This document shows positions 1 to 7,700 of a stretch of 16,679 nt of DNA, one piece after another (the stretch's first letter is position 1; every line of letters begins with the position of its first letter). The notes beneath the pieces are model-generated. The model saw only the letters and a program-made list of their open reading frames with translations. It was not told the origin of the DNA and made no database searches. A program made the position numbers and the translations under genes. The stretch comes from Rhodanobacteraceae bacterium UBA703 (GTDB taxonomy: Bacteria > Pseudomonadota > Gammaproteobacteria > Xanthomonadales > Rhodanobacteraceae), in the NCBI GenBank assembly GCA_002297645.1, contig DBMH01000090.1, positions 1 to 16,679 of the forward strand. Reading direction: 5' to 3'.

Positions 1-76
1 CGGCCGAGGCCAGCGGCGCGGCCACGCAGGCGGCGGCGAGAGCGGAGGCGCGGACGATCGAATGGATGGACTTCAT
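1..76 (-). CDS. Exported protein, N-terminal fragment (cut by window edge)
   Basis: An ATG at 76-74 on the minus strand opens a frame that runs off the window after 25 codons. It begins MKSIHSIVR and continues with an alanine/leucine-rich hydrophobic stretch ending in ASA, which is a typical Sec signal peptide with a signal-peptidase I site. A cysteine follows three alanines inside the hydrophobic core, but the -3 residue of a lipobox is not good, so a lipoprotein is less likely. An AAGGAA ribosome binding site lies about 9 bases upstream. The gene starts 14 bases after the dsbC stop in the same direction, so it is probably co-transcribed with dsbC. The mature protein is outside the window, so its function cannot be named. 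Confidence 0.7.
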   Translation of the reverse strand, partial: MKSIHSIVRASALAAACVAAPLASA

Positions 77-90
77 GACGGGCGTTTCCT

Positions 91-831
91 TCAGTTCTTC
101 GCCACGGCGACCTGCGCCAGACGGTCGAGTTCGGCGACGAGCTGGTCCGGCGACTGCGCGATCTGGCCCGGGATCTGCGATCCGTCCGGCGCGAGGATCG
201 TGGGCGTGCCGCTGATGCCGAGCGTGTTGGCGAGCTTGGTGAGCTCGGCGACCGGATTCGGACAGGTCGCCTTGCCCGGATCCTGTCCGCTCATCGCGGC
301 CGTGAACGCGCTCGGGCGATCCTTCGAGCACCACACGGCCTCGGCCTTCTTGTCCGCTCCCGGATGGATCGTCAGCGGGAAGAACAGGTACTCGACCGCG
401 ATCCCGCGCGCGTTGTACTCGCCGACCTGCTGGTGGAAGTGGCGGCAGAACGGACAGTCGATGTCGGTGAAGACGGTGAGGGTGTGCTTGGTCTTCGTGG
501 GCGCCTTCGGCGCGAACACGATGCGCTTGTCGGGGCCGATCTTGTCCAGTGCGATCTTGCGCGCCTTCGAGCGCGAGCTCGCGGTCAGGTCGCGCTTGTT
601 GGCGACGTCGAAGGCATTGCCGTCGACGACGTAGCGGCCGTCCTTGCTGACGTAGAGGAACCGGCCGCCAGCGATGGCTTCGTAGAAGCCCGGAATCGCG
701 GACTCCTGCGCGACATCGACCTTGGCCTTCGGCGCCAGCGCCGTGATCGCCTTGGTGGCGACCTCTTCCGGCGTGGCAGCGACGGCCATGGCGGCCGCGA
801 ACAGGCCGAGAATCAACAAGGGAAGACGCAT
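91..831 (-). CDS. dsbC: Periplasmic thiol:disulfide interchange protein DsbC
   Basis: Encodes a 246-residue DsbC/DsbG-type disulfide isomerase, which reshuffles wrong disulfides in the periplasm as a V-shaped homodimer kept reduced by DsbD. Visible features: a Sec signal peptide (about residues 1-19, ending AVAA); an N-terminal dimerisation region (about 20-80) with the family-typical FLYVSKDGRYVVDG stretch; a thioredoxin fold with the active site CPFC at 126-129 and the cis-proline in GTPT (P210); and a second cysteine pair (C168, C190) corresponding to the structural disulfide of DsbC. The length matches the family. The frame is open upstream to 999, but the ATG at 831 is chosen because it directly precedes the signal peptide and has a GAGG ribosome binding site about 6 bases away. 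It lies downstream of xerD in the same direction. A DsbG assignment cannot be fully excluded. Confidence 0.93.
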   Translation of the reverse strand: MRLPLLILGLFAAAMAVAATPEEVATKAITALAPKAKVDVAQESAIPGFYEAIAGGRFLYVSKDGRYVVDGNAFDVANKRDLTASSRSKARKIALDKIGPDKRIVFAPKAPTKTKHTLTVFTDIDCPFCRHFHQQVGEYNARGIAVEYLFFPLTIHPGADKKAEAVWCSKDRPSAFTAAMSGQDPGKATCPNPVAELTKLANTLGISGTPTILAPDGSQIPGQIAQSPDQLVAELDRLAQVAVAKN

Positions 832-1111
832 GACGACCTCGCAATGGGGAAGGAACGGAATCCCGGGACCGGCGACTGGCGCTGCCGCTTGCACGAAAGC
901 GCGGGATTCCGCGAACGCGGTACGACCACGAACCGGGCGGCCGGGTTCCGCAAGACCGCAGATTCTCTCATGCACTGCCCCTTCTAGAAAGTCCAGCATT
1001 GACGCGGGTTTGCCACGAAGGCACCGGGACGAAACGCGTCCGCCGACGTAGGGTGTCGCCGTTGGCGGCCGTCGTCGGCTCCCGCCGGGCAGGCCTGCCC
1101 CCTCTTTCCTC
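832..1111. other. xerD-dsbC spacer (280 bp), no gene seen
   Basis: This spacer lies between the xerD stop and the dsbC start. Open frames here look like shadows, including an N-terminal run-on of the dsbC frame that would bury the signal peptide. It holds a perfect 14-base palindrome (1087-1100) just after xerD and an imperfect inverted repeat around 930-948. I could not find a convincing sigma70 promoter for dsbC, so whether dsbC is transcribed from xerD or from its own promoter is open. Confidence 0.6.
1087..1100. repeat. 14-bp perfect palindrome after xerD
   Basis: GGGCAGGCCTGCCC is fully self-complementary and starts 11 bases beyond the xerD stop codon. It has no loop and no T-run on the xerD transcript side, so it is not a standard intrinsic terminator. 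It could be an operator or a transcript-end hairpin. On the plus strand it is followed by a pyrimidine-rich tract. Confidence 0.5.
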
Positions 1112-2080
1112 TCAGCCGCGCGGATGGTGCCGCTCGTGCAGGCGCTTCAGCCCTTCCTTCGCCACCAGCGTGTAGATCTGCGTGGTGGAAAGCGAGCTGT
1201 GGCCGAGCATCAACTGCAAGGCGCGCAAGTCCGCGCCATGGTTCAACAGGTGCGTGGCGAAGGAGTGACGCAACACGTGCGGCGAGATCCTCTGCGATGC
1301 GATGCCGGCGGCCTGGGCGTGCTTCTTGACCAGGGTCCAGAACATCTGCCGCGTCATCGCCGCACGGCGGTTGCTGACGAACAGCGCCTCGCTGCGCCCT
1401 CCCTTGAGCAGGAGCGGCCGCGCTTCCCCGACGTATCGGGTAAGCCAATGCGCAGCCTCTTCGCCGAGAGGAACGAGACGCTCCTTGCCGCCCTTGCCGA
1501 GCACGCGCAGCACGCCCTGGCGCAGGTTCACCTGCGCCGCGACGATGCCGACCAGCTCGCTCACGCGCAGCCCCGTGGCGTACATGAGCTCCAGCATCGC
1601 GCGGTCGCGCAGGCCGAGCGGCGTGTCCGGCGGAGCGCGCAGCAATCCTTCGACCTCGGCCTCGGAAAGGGCCTTGGGCAGGCTGCGCGGCAACTTCGGC
1701 GCATCGACCAGCAGGGTCGGATCGGCGTCGAGGGTTCCGACGCGCCCGAGCAGTCGATAGAAGTGGCGCAGGCTCGACAGCAGCCGGGCGTTCGAGCGCG
1801 CCTTGTAGCCGCGCCCGCTGGCGCCGCCGCCCGTGGTGCGCTCCTGCAGGTACTGCTGCACGTCGCTGCGTCCAGCGGAGGCCAATGGCGTGCCGCGGGG
1901 CCCGAGCCAGCGCGCGAATCCCTCGAGATCGCGCCCGTAGCTCGCCAGCGTGTTGTCGGCGAGGCCGAGCTCCGACCAGGCGCGCTCGAGGAATCCGGCG
2001 ATCAAGGCCGCATCGTGTGGCGCGATGTCGCTGGCGCTGTTCTTGGCCGCGCGACGACGCGGGGCCGCAGGGACGTTCAT
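1112..2080 (-). CDS. xerD: Tyrosine recombinase XerD
   Basis: Encodes a 322-residue tyrosine recombinase that, with XerC and FtsK, resolves chromosome dimers at dif. The N-terminal SAM-like DNA-binding domain spans about residues 22-115 and the catalytic domain about 135-315. All six catalytic positions are visible: R172 (in ATGLRVSEL), K196 (GKGGKERL), H268 and R271 (HVLRHSFATH), H294 (LGHSSLSTTQ) and nucleophile Y303 (QIYT). The spacing equals that of E. coli XerD shifted by 24 residues, because this protein has a longer N-terminus. The C-terminal HHPRG ending is typical of XerD rather than XerC. After the tyrosine the sequence is YTLV where XerD usually has YTHV. The ATG at 2080 has no clear ribosome binding site, so the exact start is less certain than the identity. 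It is divergent from the RDD gene and upstream of dsbC. Confidence 0.93.
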   Translation of the reverse strand: MNVPAAPRRRAAKNSASDIAPHDAALIAGFLERAWSELGLADNTLASYGRDLEGFARWLGPRGTPLASAGRSDVQQYLQERTTGGGASGRGYKARSNARLLSSLRHFYRLLGRVGTLDADPTLLVDAPKLPRSLPKALSEAEVEGLLRAPPDTPLGLRDRAMLELMYATGLRVSELVGIVAAQVNLRQGVLRVLGKGGKERLVPLGEEAAHWLTRYVGEARPLLLKGGRSEALFVSNRRAAMTRQMFWTLVKKHAQAAGIASQRISPHVLRHSFATHLLNHGADLRALQLMLGHSSLSTTQIYTLVAKEGLKRLHERHHPRG

Positions 2081-2159
2081 GCGGGGATCGGATGGCTGCT
2101 CGCTTGCGCCGACGAGACTAAACCGGGACGCTAGCGCGCGTCACCGCCCTTGTCCCGAC

Positions 2160-2591
2160 ATGACCGCCCCGACTTCCGCTTCGTTCTGGTTCCGCCTCAC
2201 CGCCCTCGTCTACGACCTTTTCCCGCTGATCGCCCTGTGGATGCTGACGGTCGCGCTGTCGCTGCTGGCGGTGGGGGGAGACGTCGACGTGGCCCACCCG
2301 CCGGCCGGCTTTCACCTCGCGCAGCAGATCGCGCTGGCGGCGGTCACCGCGTCGTACTTCGTGGTTTCCTGGACGCGCGGCGGCCAGACCATCGGCATGC
2401 GCGCATGGCGCCTGCGCGTGACCGCGCTGGACGGCGGTGCGCTGCCGTGGCGGCGCGCCCTGATCCGTTTCGTCGTGGCGGCGGGGTCGGCCGGCATCGG
2501 CCTGCTGTGGTGCCTGGTCGATCGCGAACGGCTCGGCTGGCACGACCGCGACGCCGGCAGCCGCGTAGTGCGCTTGCCGGCGACGAAGTAG
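2160..2591 (+). CDS. RDD family integral membrane protein
   Basis: Encodes a 143-residue inner-membrane protein of the RDD family, a poorly characterised group of small polytopic proteins; no specific substrate can be assigned. Visible marks are the opening FRLTALVYD with conserved R12 and D19, three hydrophobic segments (about 18-38, 56-71 and 103-119), the family-typical GGQTIGMRAWRLRV segment after the second helix, and the closing LGWHDRDAGSRVV, which matches the usual end of the domain. The frame is open further upstream, but ATG 2160 places the start just before the RDD motif; the earlier starts lie inside the opposite-strand xerD gene. The stop lies 12 bases from the chpC stop, in convergent orientation. 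RDD genes near xerD occur in Xanthomonadales as far as I recall, which is weak support for taxonomy. Confidence 0.85.
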   Translation: MTAPTSASFWFRLTALVYDLFPLIALWMLTVALSLLAVGGDVDVAHPPAGFHLAQQIALAAVTASYFVVSWTRGGQTIGMRAWRLRVTALDGGALPWRRALIRFVVAAGSAGIGLLWCLVDRERLGWHDRDAGSRVVRLPATK

Positions 2592-2603
2592 GTACCGGAC
2601 GCC

Positions 2604-3068
2604 TCAGGCGGCGAGCGCCTGCGCGATCATTTCCTCGATCGTGTCGAGATCCGGAATCACCGCGCGGTCGTCGCGCACGAGCACTTCCGAATGTACGCCG
2701 GCCGCATGGGGGGTTTCGTCCGCGGTCGGCAGCAGCAGTTCGGACGTGATCGTGGTGAGGCGCGGAAAGCCCTGGGCGAGCAATGCGATGAACGGCATCG
2801 AGGCGCTGCCGCCGAGCGCTTTCAGCACCGCCACGCGCGCGTTGCTGCGATTCTCGTCGGTCAACGCGCCGGTCAGCATCGGGAACGAGAACAGCGGCAG
2901 GCGCCAGCCGCGCCACGCCAGGCGGCCGAGCAGCCACGCCGGCGCTGACGGAATGCGCTCGGGCAGCGTGTAGCTGATGACCTCGGCCACGGTCGCGTTC
3001 GGCAACAGCACACGACCGCCGGTCACCGGCACCATGACGCCGCGGATTTCGCGCGGGAGATCGGCCAT
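2604..3068 (-). CDS. chpC: CheW-like chemosensory adaptor ChpC
   Basis: Encodes a 154-residue single-domain CheW-like protein, last gene of the Pil-Chp operon. In this family ChpC is an accessory adaptor that links additional receptors to the ChpA kinase, alongside PilI. The CheW fold is recognisable from the opening strand (EIRGVMVPVTGGRVLLPNA), the AEVISYTLPE segment and the APAWLLGRLAWRGWRLPLFSF segment, which corresponds to the CheW core where the pattern W-hydrophobic-G precedes the P-hydrophobic strand. The start ATG directly abuts the chpB TAG stop with no base between, and GGGGA lies 5 bases upstream inside chpB, so translation is probably coupled. The C-terminal tail (about 120-154) carries an acidic stretch ending in IEEMIAQALAA. 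The ChpC name rests on order and on the CheW fold rather than on unique residues. Confidence 0.85.
   Translation of the reverse strand: MADLPREIRGVMVPVTGGRVLLPNATVAEVISYTLPERIPSAPAWLLGRLAWRGWRLPLFSFPMLTGALTDENRSNARVAVLKALGGSASMPFIALLAQGFPRLTTITSELLLPTADETPHAAGVHSEVLVRDDRAVIPDLDTIEEMIAQALAA
2605..2621. repeat. Hairpin at the RDD/chpC convergence
   Basis: CAGGCG-GCGAG-CGCCTG forms a perfect 6-bp stem with a 5-base loop. It overlaps the last codons of chpC and starts 14 bases after the RDD stop. It could slow polymerase on the plus strand where the two convergent transcripts meet, but there is no T-run, so a terminator role is only a possibility. Confidence 0.3.
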
Positions 3069-4742
3069 CTAGTTCCCCTTCTTCGATTCGGCCAGCAACT
3101 GTGCGGCCAGTTCGGCCGGAGATCCGGTGAAACCGACCACCCCCGTCTCGCGCACGCCGTCGACCATCGCGCTGACGACGCAGGTCGCGGGATCCTGCGC
3201 ATACACGCGCCCCCCTTTCTCGGCGAGGTAGCGGCAACCCTCGACGGCGTCCGTGGACATGCCGGAGAACACGATCGCGCCGGCAGCGTCGCCGAAACGG
3301 TCGGCGACGTCGCGCAATACCTGGTCGATCGACGGGCTGAACTCGCCCTGCGCGGCGAGGCGCTCGAGCGTGACGACGCCTTCGGCATCGACCTGCAGGC
3401 GATGCGTCGCCGGCACGACGACGACCTCGCCGTGTCCGACGCGCTCGCCGTGGGTCGGCGTACGCACCGTCATCGAGGTCGCCTTGGCGAGCTGGCGCGT
3501 CATCAGGTCGACGAATTCTCCGCCGAGATGCTGCGCGAGCAGGAACAGCGCGGGATAGTCGCGCGGAAAGGCGGCGAGGAACTCGCGCACGGACTCCGGT
3601 CCGCCGATCGAGGCGCCGAGCACCCATACGCGCCGCACCCGGGCCGGCACGACGACGGCATCCGGGTCCAGCCACGATTCGTGCGGCTCCGATTCGATCG
3701 CGGACGGCGCCACTGCCTCTTCGAGCGGGATCAGCTCGAACGTCAGTCCGCTTTCGGGAGCCGCCATCGCCGGCGCGCCGGCGTCCTGCGATTCCGCTGG
3801 TGCGAGGAATTCTTCCGCGCTGAGAGTCTCGATCCCGAAGTTCGCCGGCCCGGTCGGCGCGGCCTGAGCCTCCGCATCGATGAGATCCACGAGCGACCAG
3901 TCGAGGGGCGCGCTCGGTGCGGCCGGGCCATCCGTCGCCGGAACGGCAGCTGCTTCCGCCAGCAGCGGCTCGGCCGCCTCCCGTGTCGCGAAGTCGAAGT
4001 CGAACGGCTCCTCGGCGCGCGGCGGCGGCGCTTCCTCGTCGAGCGCGGCCAGCAGCGATTCGTCGATCGCGAAGGCATCGGCGTGCAACGGCTCGGTGGA
4101 TGCGCCGTCGAACTCGATCGGGGCGAGCTCGACGTCGTCGGGGATCGGCGCCGGGAGATCCGGCGACACGGCGAAGTCGTCGAGATCGGTCAGGCTCAAT
4201 CGCTCCAGCGCCGGCAATTCGGGCTCGATCGTCGTTTCATCCGAGCTCCGTTGGCTATCCGCGTCGAAGACGTCGAACGCGGAAGCCGAGACCGACAGCG
4301 TGTCGAGACCGGCATCGTCCGGCGCCGCCGGGATCCTCGCATCGGACATCGCTGCGGCGTCGGGAATCGGCACGGCCTGCGCCCCCGCCGGACGCGGCGG
4401 ATCGATGTCGGCGACGTCGAAAACCTTCGCGGCCAGATGGCGCGCCCAGCGCGCCTGGTCCCAGCCCGACAGGCCGCTCGTGACGTCCGCTTCGTTGAAC
4501 ACGACGCGATAGCGCGCGTCGGCGATCAACTCGTCCAGACCGTCGATGTGCGGATCGCCGTGCGCGGCGAGGTTGACGATGACCACGCTGGCCTGCGAGC
4601 GCTCCAGCGCCGCGCGGTCGAGCGCGTGCACCGACGCCTCGTAGACGACCGGAGCGCCGAGAGCGAGCAGCGCCTCGCGCAGATGCTCGCCGTGATCGGG
4701 CGTCTCGTTCAGCAGGGCAATGGCGACTTCACTTTCCCGCAT
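3069..4742 (-). CDS. chpB: Pil-Chp methylesterase ChpB with degenerate receiver
   Basis: Encodes a 557-residue CheB-type protein-glutamate methylesterase expected to remove methyl groups from PilJ. The C-terminal catalytic domain (about 370-550) has the complete triad S378 (GASIGGPES), H405 (AQHLGGEF) and D498 (SGMSTDAVEG). The N-terminal about 110 residues look like a receiver fold, but the acidic pair is missing (AIALLNE) and the position of the phosphorylated aspartate is asparagine (N57 in VVIVNLA), so phosphorylation control seems lost. A long acidic, alanine/proline-rich linker (about 112-365) separates the two domains; ordinary CheB has only a short linker. The ATG overlaps the chpA stop by 14 bases, and its ribosome binding site lies inside chpA; chpC follows with no gap. 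No methyltransferase partner (PilK) is encoded in the cluster. Confidence 0.92.
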   Translation of the reverse strand: MRESEVAIALLNETPDHGEHLREALLALGAPVVYEASVHALDRAALERSQASVVIVNLAAHGDPHIDGLDELIADARYRVVFNEADVTSGLSGWDQARWARHLAAKVFDVADIDPPRPAGAQAVPIPDAAAMSDARIPAAPDDAGLDTLSVSASAFDVFDADSQRSSDETTIEPELPALERLSLTDLDDFAVSPDLPAPIPDDVELAPIEFDGASTEPLHADAFAIDESLLAALDEEAPPPRAEEPFDFDFATREAAEPLLAEAAAVPATDGPAAPSAPLDWSLVDLIDAEAQAAPTGPANFGIETLSAEEFLAPAESQDAGAPAMAAPESGLTFELIPLEEAVAPSAIESEPHESWLDPDAVVVPARVRRVWVLGASIGGPESVREFLAAFPRDYPALFLLAQHLGGEFVDLMTRQLAKATSMTVRTPTHGERVGHGEVVVVPATHRLQVDAEGVVTLERLAAQGEFSPSIDQVLRDVADRFGDAAGAIVFSGMSTDAVEGCRYLAEKGGRVYAQDPATCVVSAMVDGVRETGVVGFTGSPAELAAQLLAESKKGN

Positions 4743-7700
4743 CGTCCTGCCTCAGGATCTCGTGCACCTGGCGCAACAACTCGTCTTCCTGGTACGGCTT
4801 GCCGAGATAGCGTTCGACGCCGATCTCGAGTGCGCGCTGGCGGTGCTTCTCGCCGGTGCGCGACGTGATCATGATGATCGGCACGCGTTGCGTGCGCGGA
4901 TCGTTGCGCATGTAGGTGGCAAGCTCGTAACCGTCCATGCGCGGCATTTCGATGTCGAGCAGCATCAGGTCCGGAACGTTCTCCTGCAGCTTCTCCAGCG
5001 CGTCGAGACCGTCCTTCGCCGTGATGACGTCGAGGTCGGCGCGCTCGAGCACGCGCGAGGTGACCTTGCGCATGGTGATCGAGTCGTCGACGACCATGAC
5101 CAGCGGCTTCTGCCGCTTGTCGTGCACCTGGTCGACCTCGCCGAGCATCCAGGACGGTGCCTGGCCCGGCCCTTCCGCCTCGACGCGCTCGCGCAGCGCG
5201 GCGACGTGCCGCACCAGCGGCGCGAGATCCAGAATGATCACGACCGCGCCGTCGCCCATGATGGTCGCGCCGAAGATGCCCGGGATCGAGCTCAGCTGCG
5301 GACCGACCGACTTGACCACGATTTCGCGCGAACCGACCACGCCGTCGATGCGGACCGCCGCGCGCGTGTCGCCGCTGCGCGTCATCAGCAGCGGCACCTG
5401 CGCCTCGTCGGCATTGCGCACGCGCGGCTGGCCGAGCAGATGCGCGAGGTCGTAGATGACGTATTCCTCGCCGGCGTAGGCGTGGCGGGTGTCGCCGGCC
5501 GCCAGGCGGCGGTCCATGTCCTCGTGCGAGATGCGCGCGACGCCCTGCACGGACGACATCGGGATCGCGTAGCTGGTCTCGCCGAGCTTCACGAGAATCG
5601 CCTGCGTGACCGCCAGCGTGAACGGCAGCCGGACCGTGAATGCGGTGCCCTGCCCCGGCGTCGACTCGATCGCGAGCGAACCGCCGAGCTGCTTGATCTC
5701 GTTGTGGACGACGTCCATGCCGACGCCGCGGCCGGCGAGCTGCGTGACCTCGGAGGCGGTCGAGAAACCGCTTTCGAGCACGAAACCGTACAGGTCGCGA
5801 TCGGAGATCGTCGTTTCCGGCCGCAGCAGGCCACGTTCGATCGCCTTGCGGCGGATCGCCTCGCGGTCCATGCCGCGCCCGTCGTCGGCGACGCGCAGCA
5901 CGACTTCGGTCGATTCGCGGCTGAGCGCGATGTCGACGGTACCTTCGGCCGGCTTGCCCCTGGCGACGCGGTCCTCCGGCGACTCGATGCCGTGGGCGAG
6001 GGCGTTGCGCAGCATGTGCTCGAGAGGCGCCTTCATGCGCTCGAGCAGGTTGCGATCCATTTCGCCCTGCGTGCCCTCGACCTTGAGCTGCACGCGGCGC
6101 CCGGTCTCCTGAGCCGCCTGGCGCAGGGTCCGGCGCAGGTTCGGCACCAGCGAATCGAACGGCACCATGCGCGTGCGCATGAGGCCTTCCTGCAGTTCCG
6201 AGTTCACGCGCGACTGCTGCAACAGCAGCGTTTCGGACTGGCGCGTCTGATCGTCGAGGATGCCCTGGATCGACACCAGGTCGGACACCGACTCGCTCAG
6301 TGCGCGCGACAGCTGCTGCAGCTGCGAGAAGCGGTCGAGTTCGAGCGGATCGAATACGCCGTGACCCTGGTCGTGCTGCTCGCGCTGGTAGCGCGCGATG
6401 ATCTGCGCCTCCGTCTCGATCTCGAGCTTGCGCAGCTGGTCGCGCAGGCGCGAGACGGTCTGATCCAGCTCGACCAGGTTGAAGCGGAACGTCGCGACCT
6501 GCTGCTCCAGTCGCGAGCGGTAGATCGAGACCTCGCCTGCCGCGTTGACCAGCGTGTCGAGCAGGTCCGAACGCACGCGGATGATGTCCTGCGGCGCATG
6601 CGCGACGTCTTCTTCCACCGTCGTGGTGAAATGGCGCGGGGCCGGGCGGGGAGCGGCCGCTGCGGCCGGCTCTTCGGCGATGACGGCCGCCTCCGGCGCG
6701 GACTCCCCGTCGACGCTCTCCGCGATACGGTCGGATTCGGACGCGACCGTCCCTTCCGCCGCCACGCGATCCAGCGCCGACAGGGGCGCAATCGTTTCGC
6801 CACCATCCGCGACCAGTCGTTCGAAGTAGGCGATGGCGTTGCCGGGCATCGCGATCGCGCGGCGGTGCGCGACACGCTGCACCAGGCCGTGGAGTCGATC
6901 GAAGCCGCGTTCGAGCGCCTCCACCGCGGTCCGGTTGATGCTGCGGCGGCCGTCGCCCAGCGCGTCGACCAGCGACTCCATCGCGTGGCTGAGGTCGCCG
7001 ATCGGCGCGAGGCCGGCCATGCGTGCACCGCCCTTCAGCGTGTGCAGTTCGCGTTGCAGGCCGGCGATCGGGGCCCGCTCGTGCGGAGCCGCGCGCAGCT
7101 GCGCCACCAGCGCATCGGCCTGGTCGAGGATATCGGCGCCCTCCTGCGCGAAGATGTCGAGCAAGTCGGAGTCGACATCCGCCAGATCGAGTCGATCGTC
7201 CGGATGGACATCCTCGGCCAGCTCCGGCGCCGGAACGCCGGCGAGGGCGCGCGGTGCGACGATGACAGGCTCCGCAGCCGACGATTCGTCAGCTGCGGGG
7301 ATTTCCGTCTCGCTCGATGCGACCGGAGTTTCCGCGACGTGAATGTCTTCCTGTGCCGGCTCCCATGCGGCGGCCGGCGGCTCGACGAGCGGCGAATCGG
7401 CGTGGAGGGAGCCCGGGATATCGAACGCTGCGGCGACGTACGGATCCACCTCCGGGTCCCGCTCCAGCGTTCCATCCGTTTCGAGGAGCGCCCGTTCCTC
7501 GAACGCGGCTTCGTCGGCAAGCTCTTCGACGACGAGGAGGTCGAGGATGTCCGAGCCCTCCGCCGCATCGCCGCCGAGCGGGCCGGCGTCGAGGGTACGC
7601 GTATCGATCAGCGAAGAGAGGTCCTCCGGATCGACGTCGAAGCCCACCACCGGCGAATCGTCCTCGTCGAGGAGCACGAGCGAGTCGTCGGCCTCGACGG

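Noticed and set aside
91..999. DsbC with a 56-residue N-terminal extension
   Set aside because: The extension would place the signal peptide internally and has no ribosome binding site; ATG 831 has one.
1124..2134. Plus-strand 336-codon frame antisense to xerD
   Set aside because: Shadow of xerD; no motif, and xerD has all catalytic residues on the other strand.
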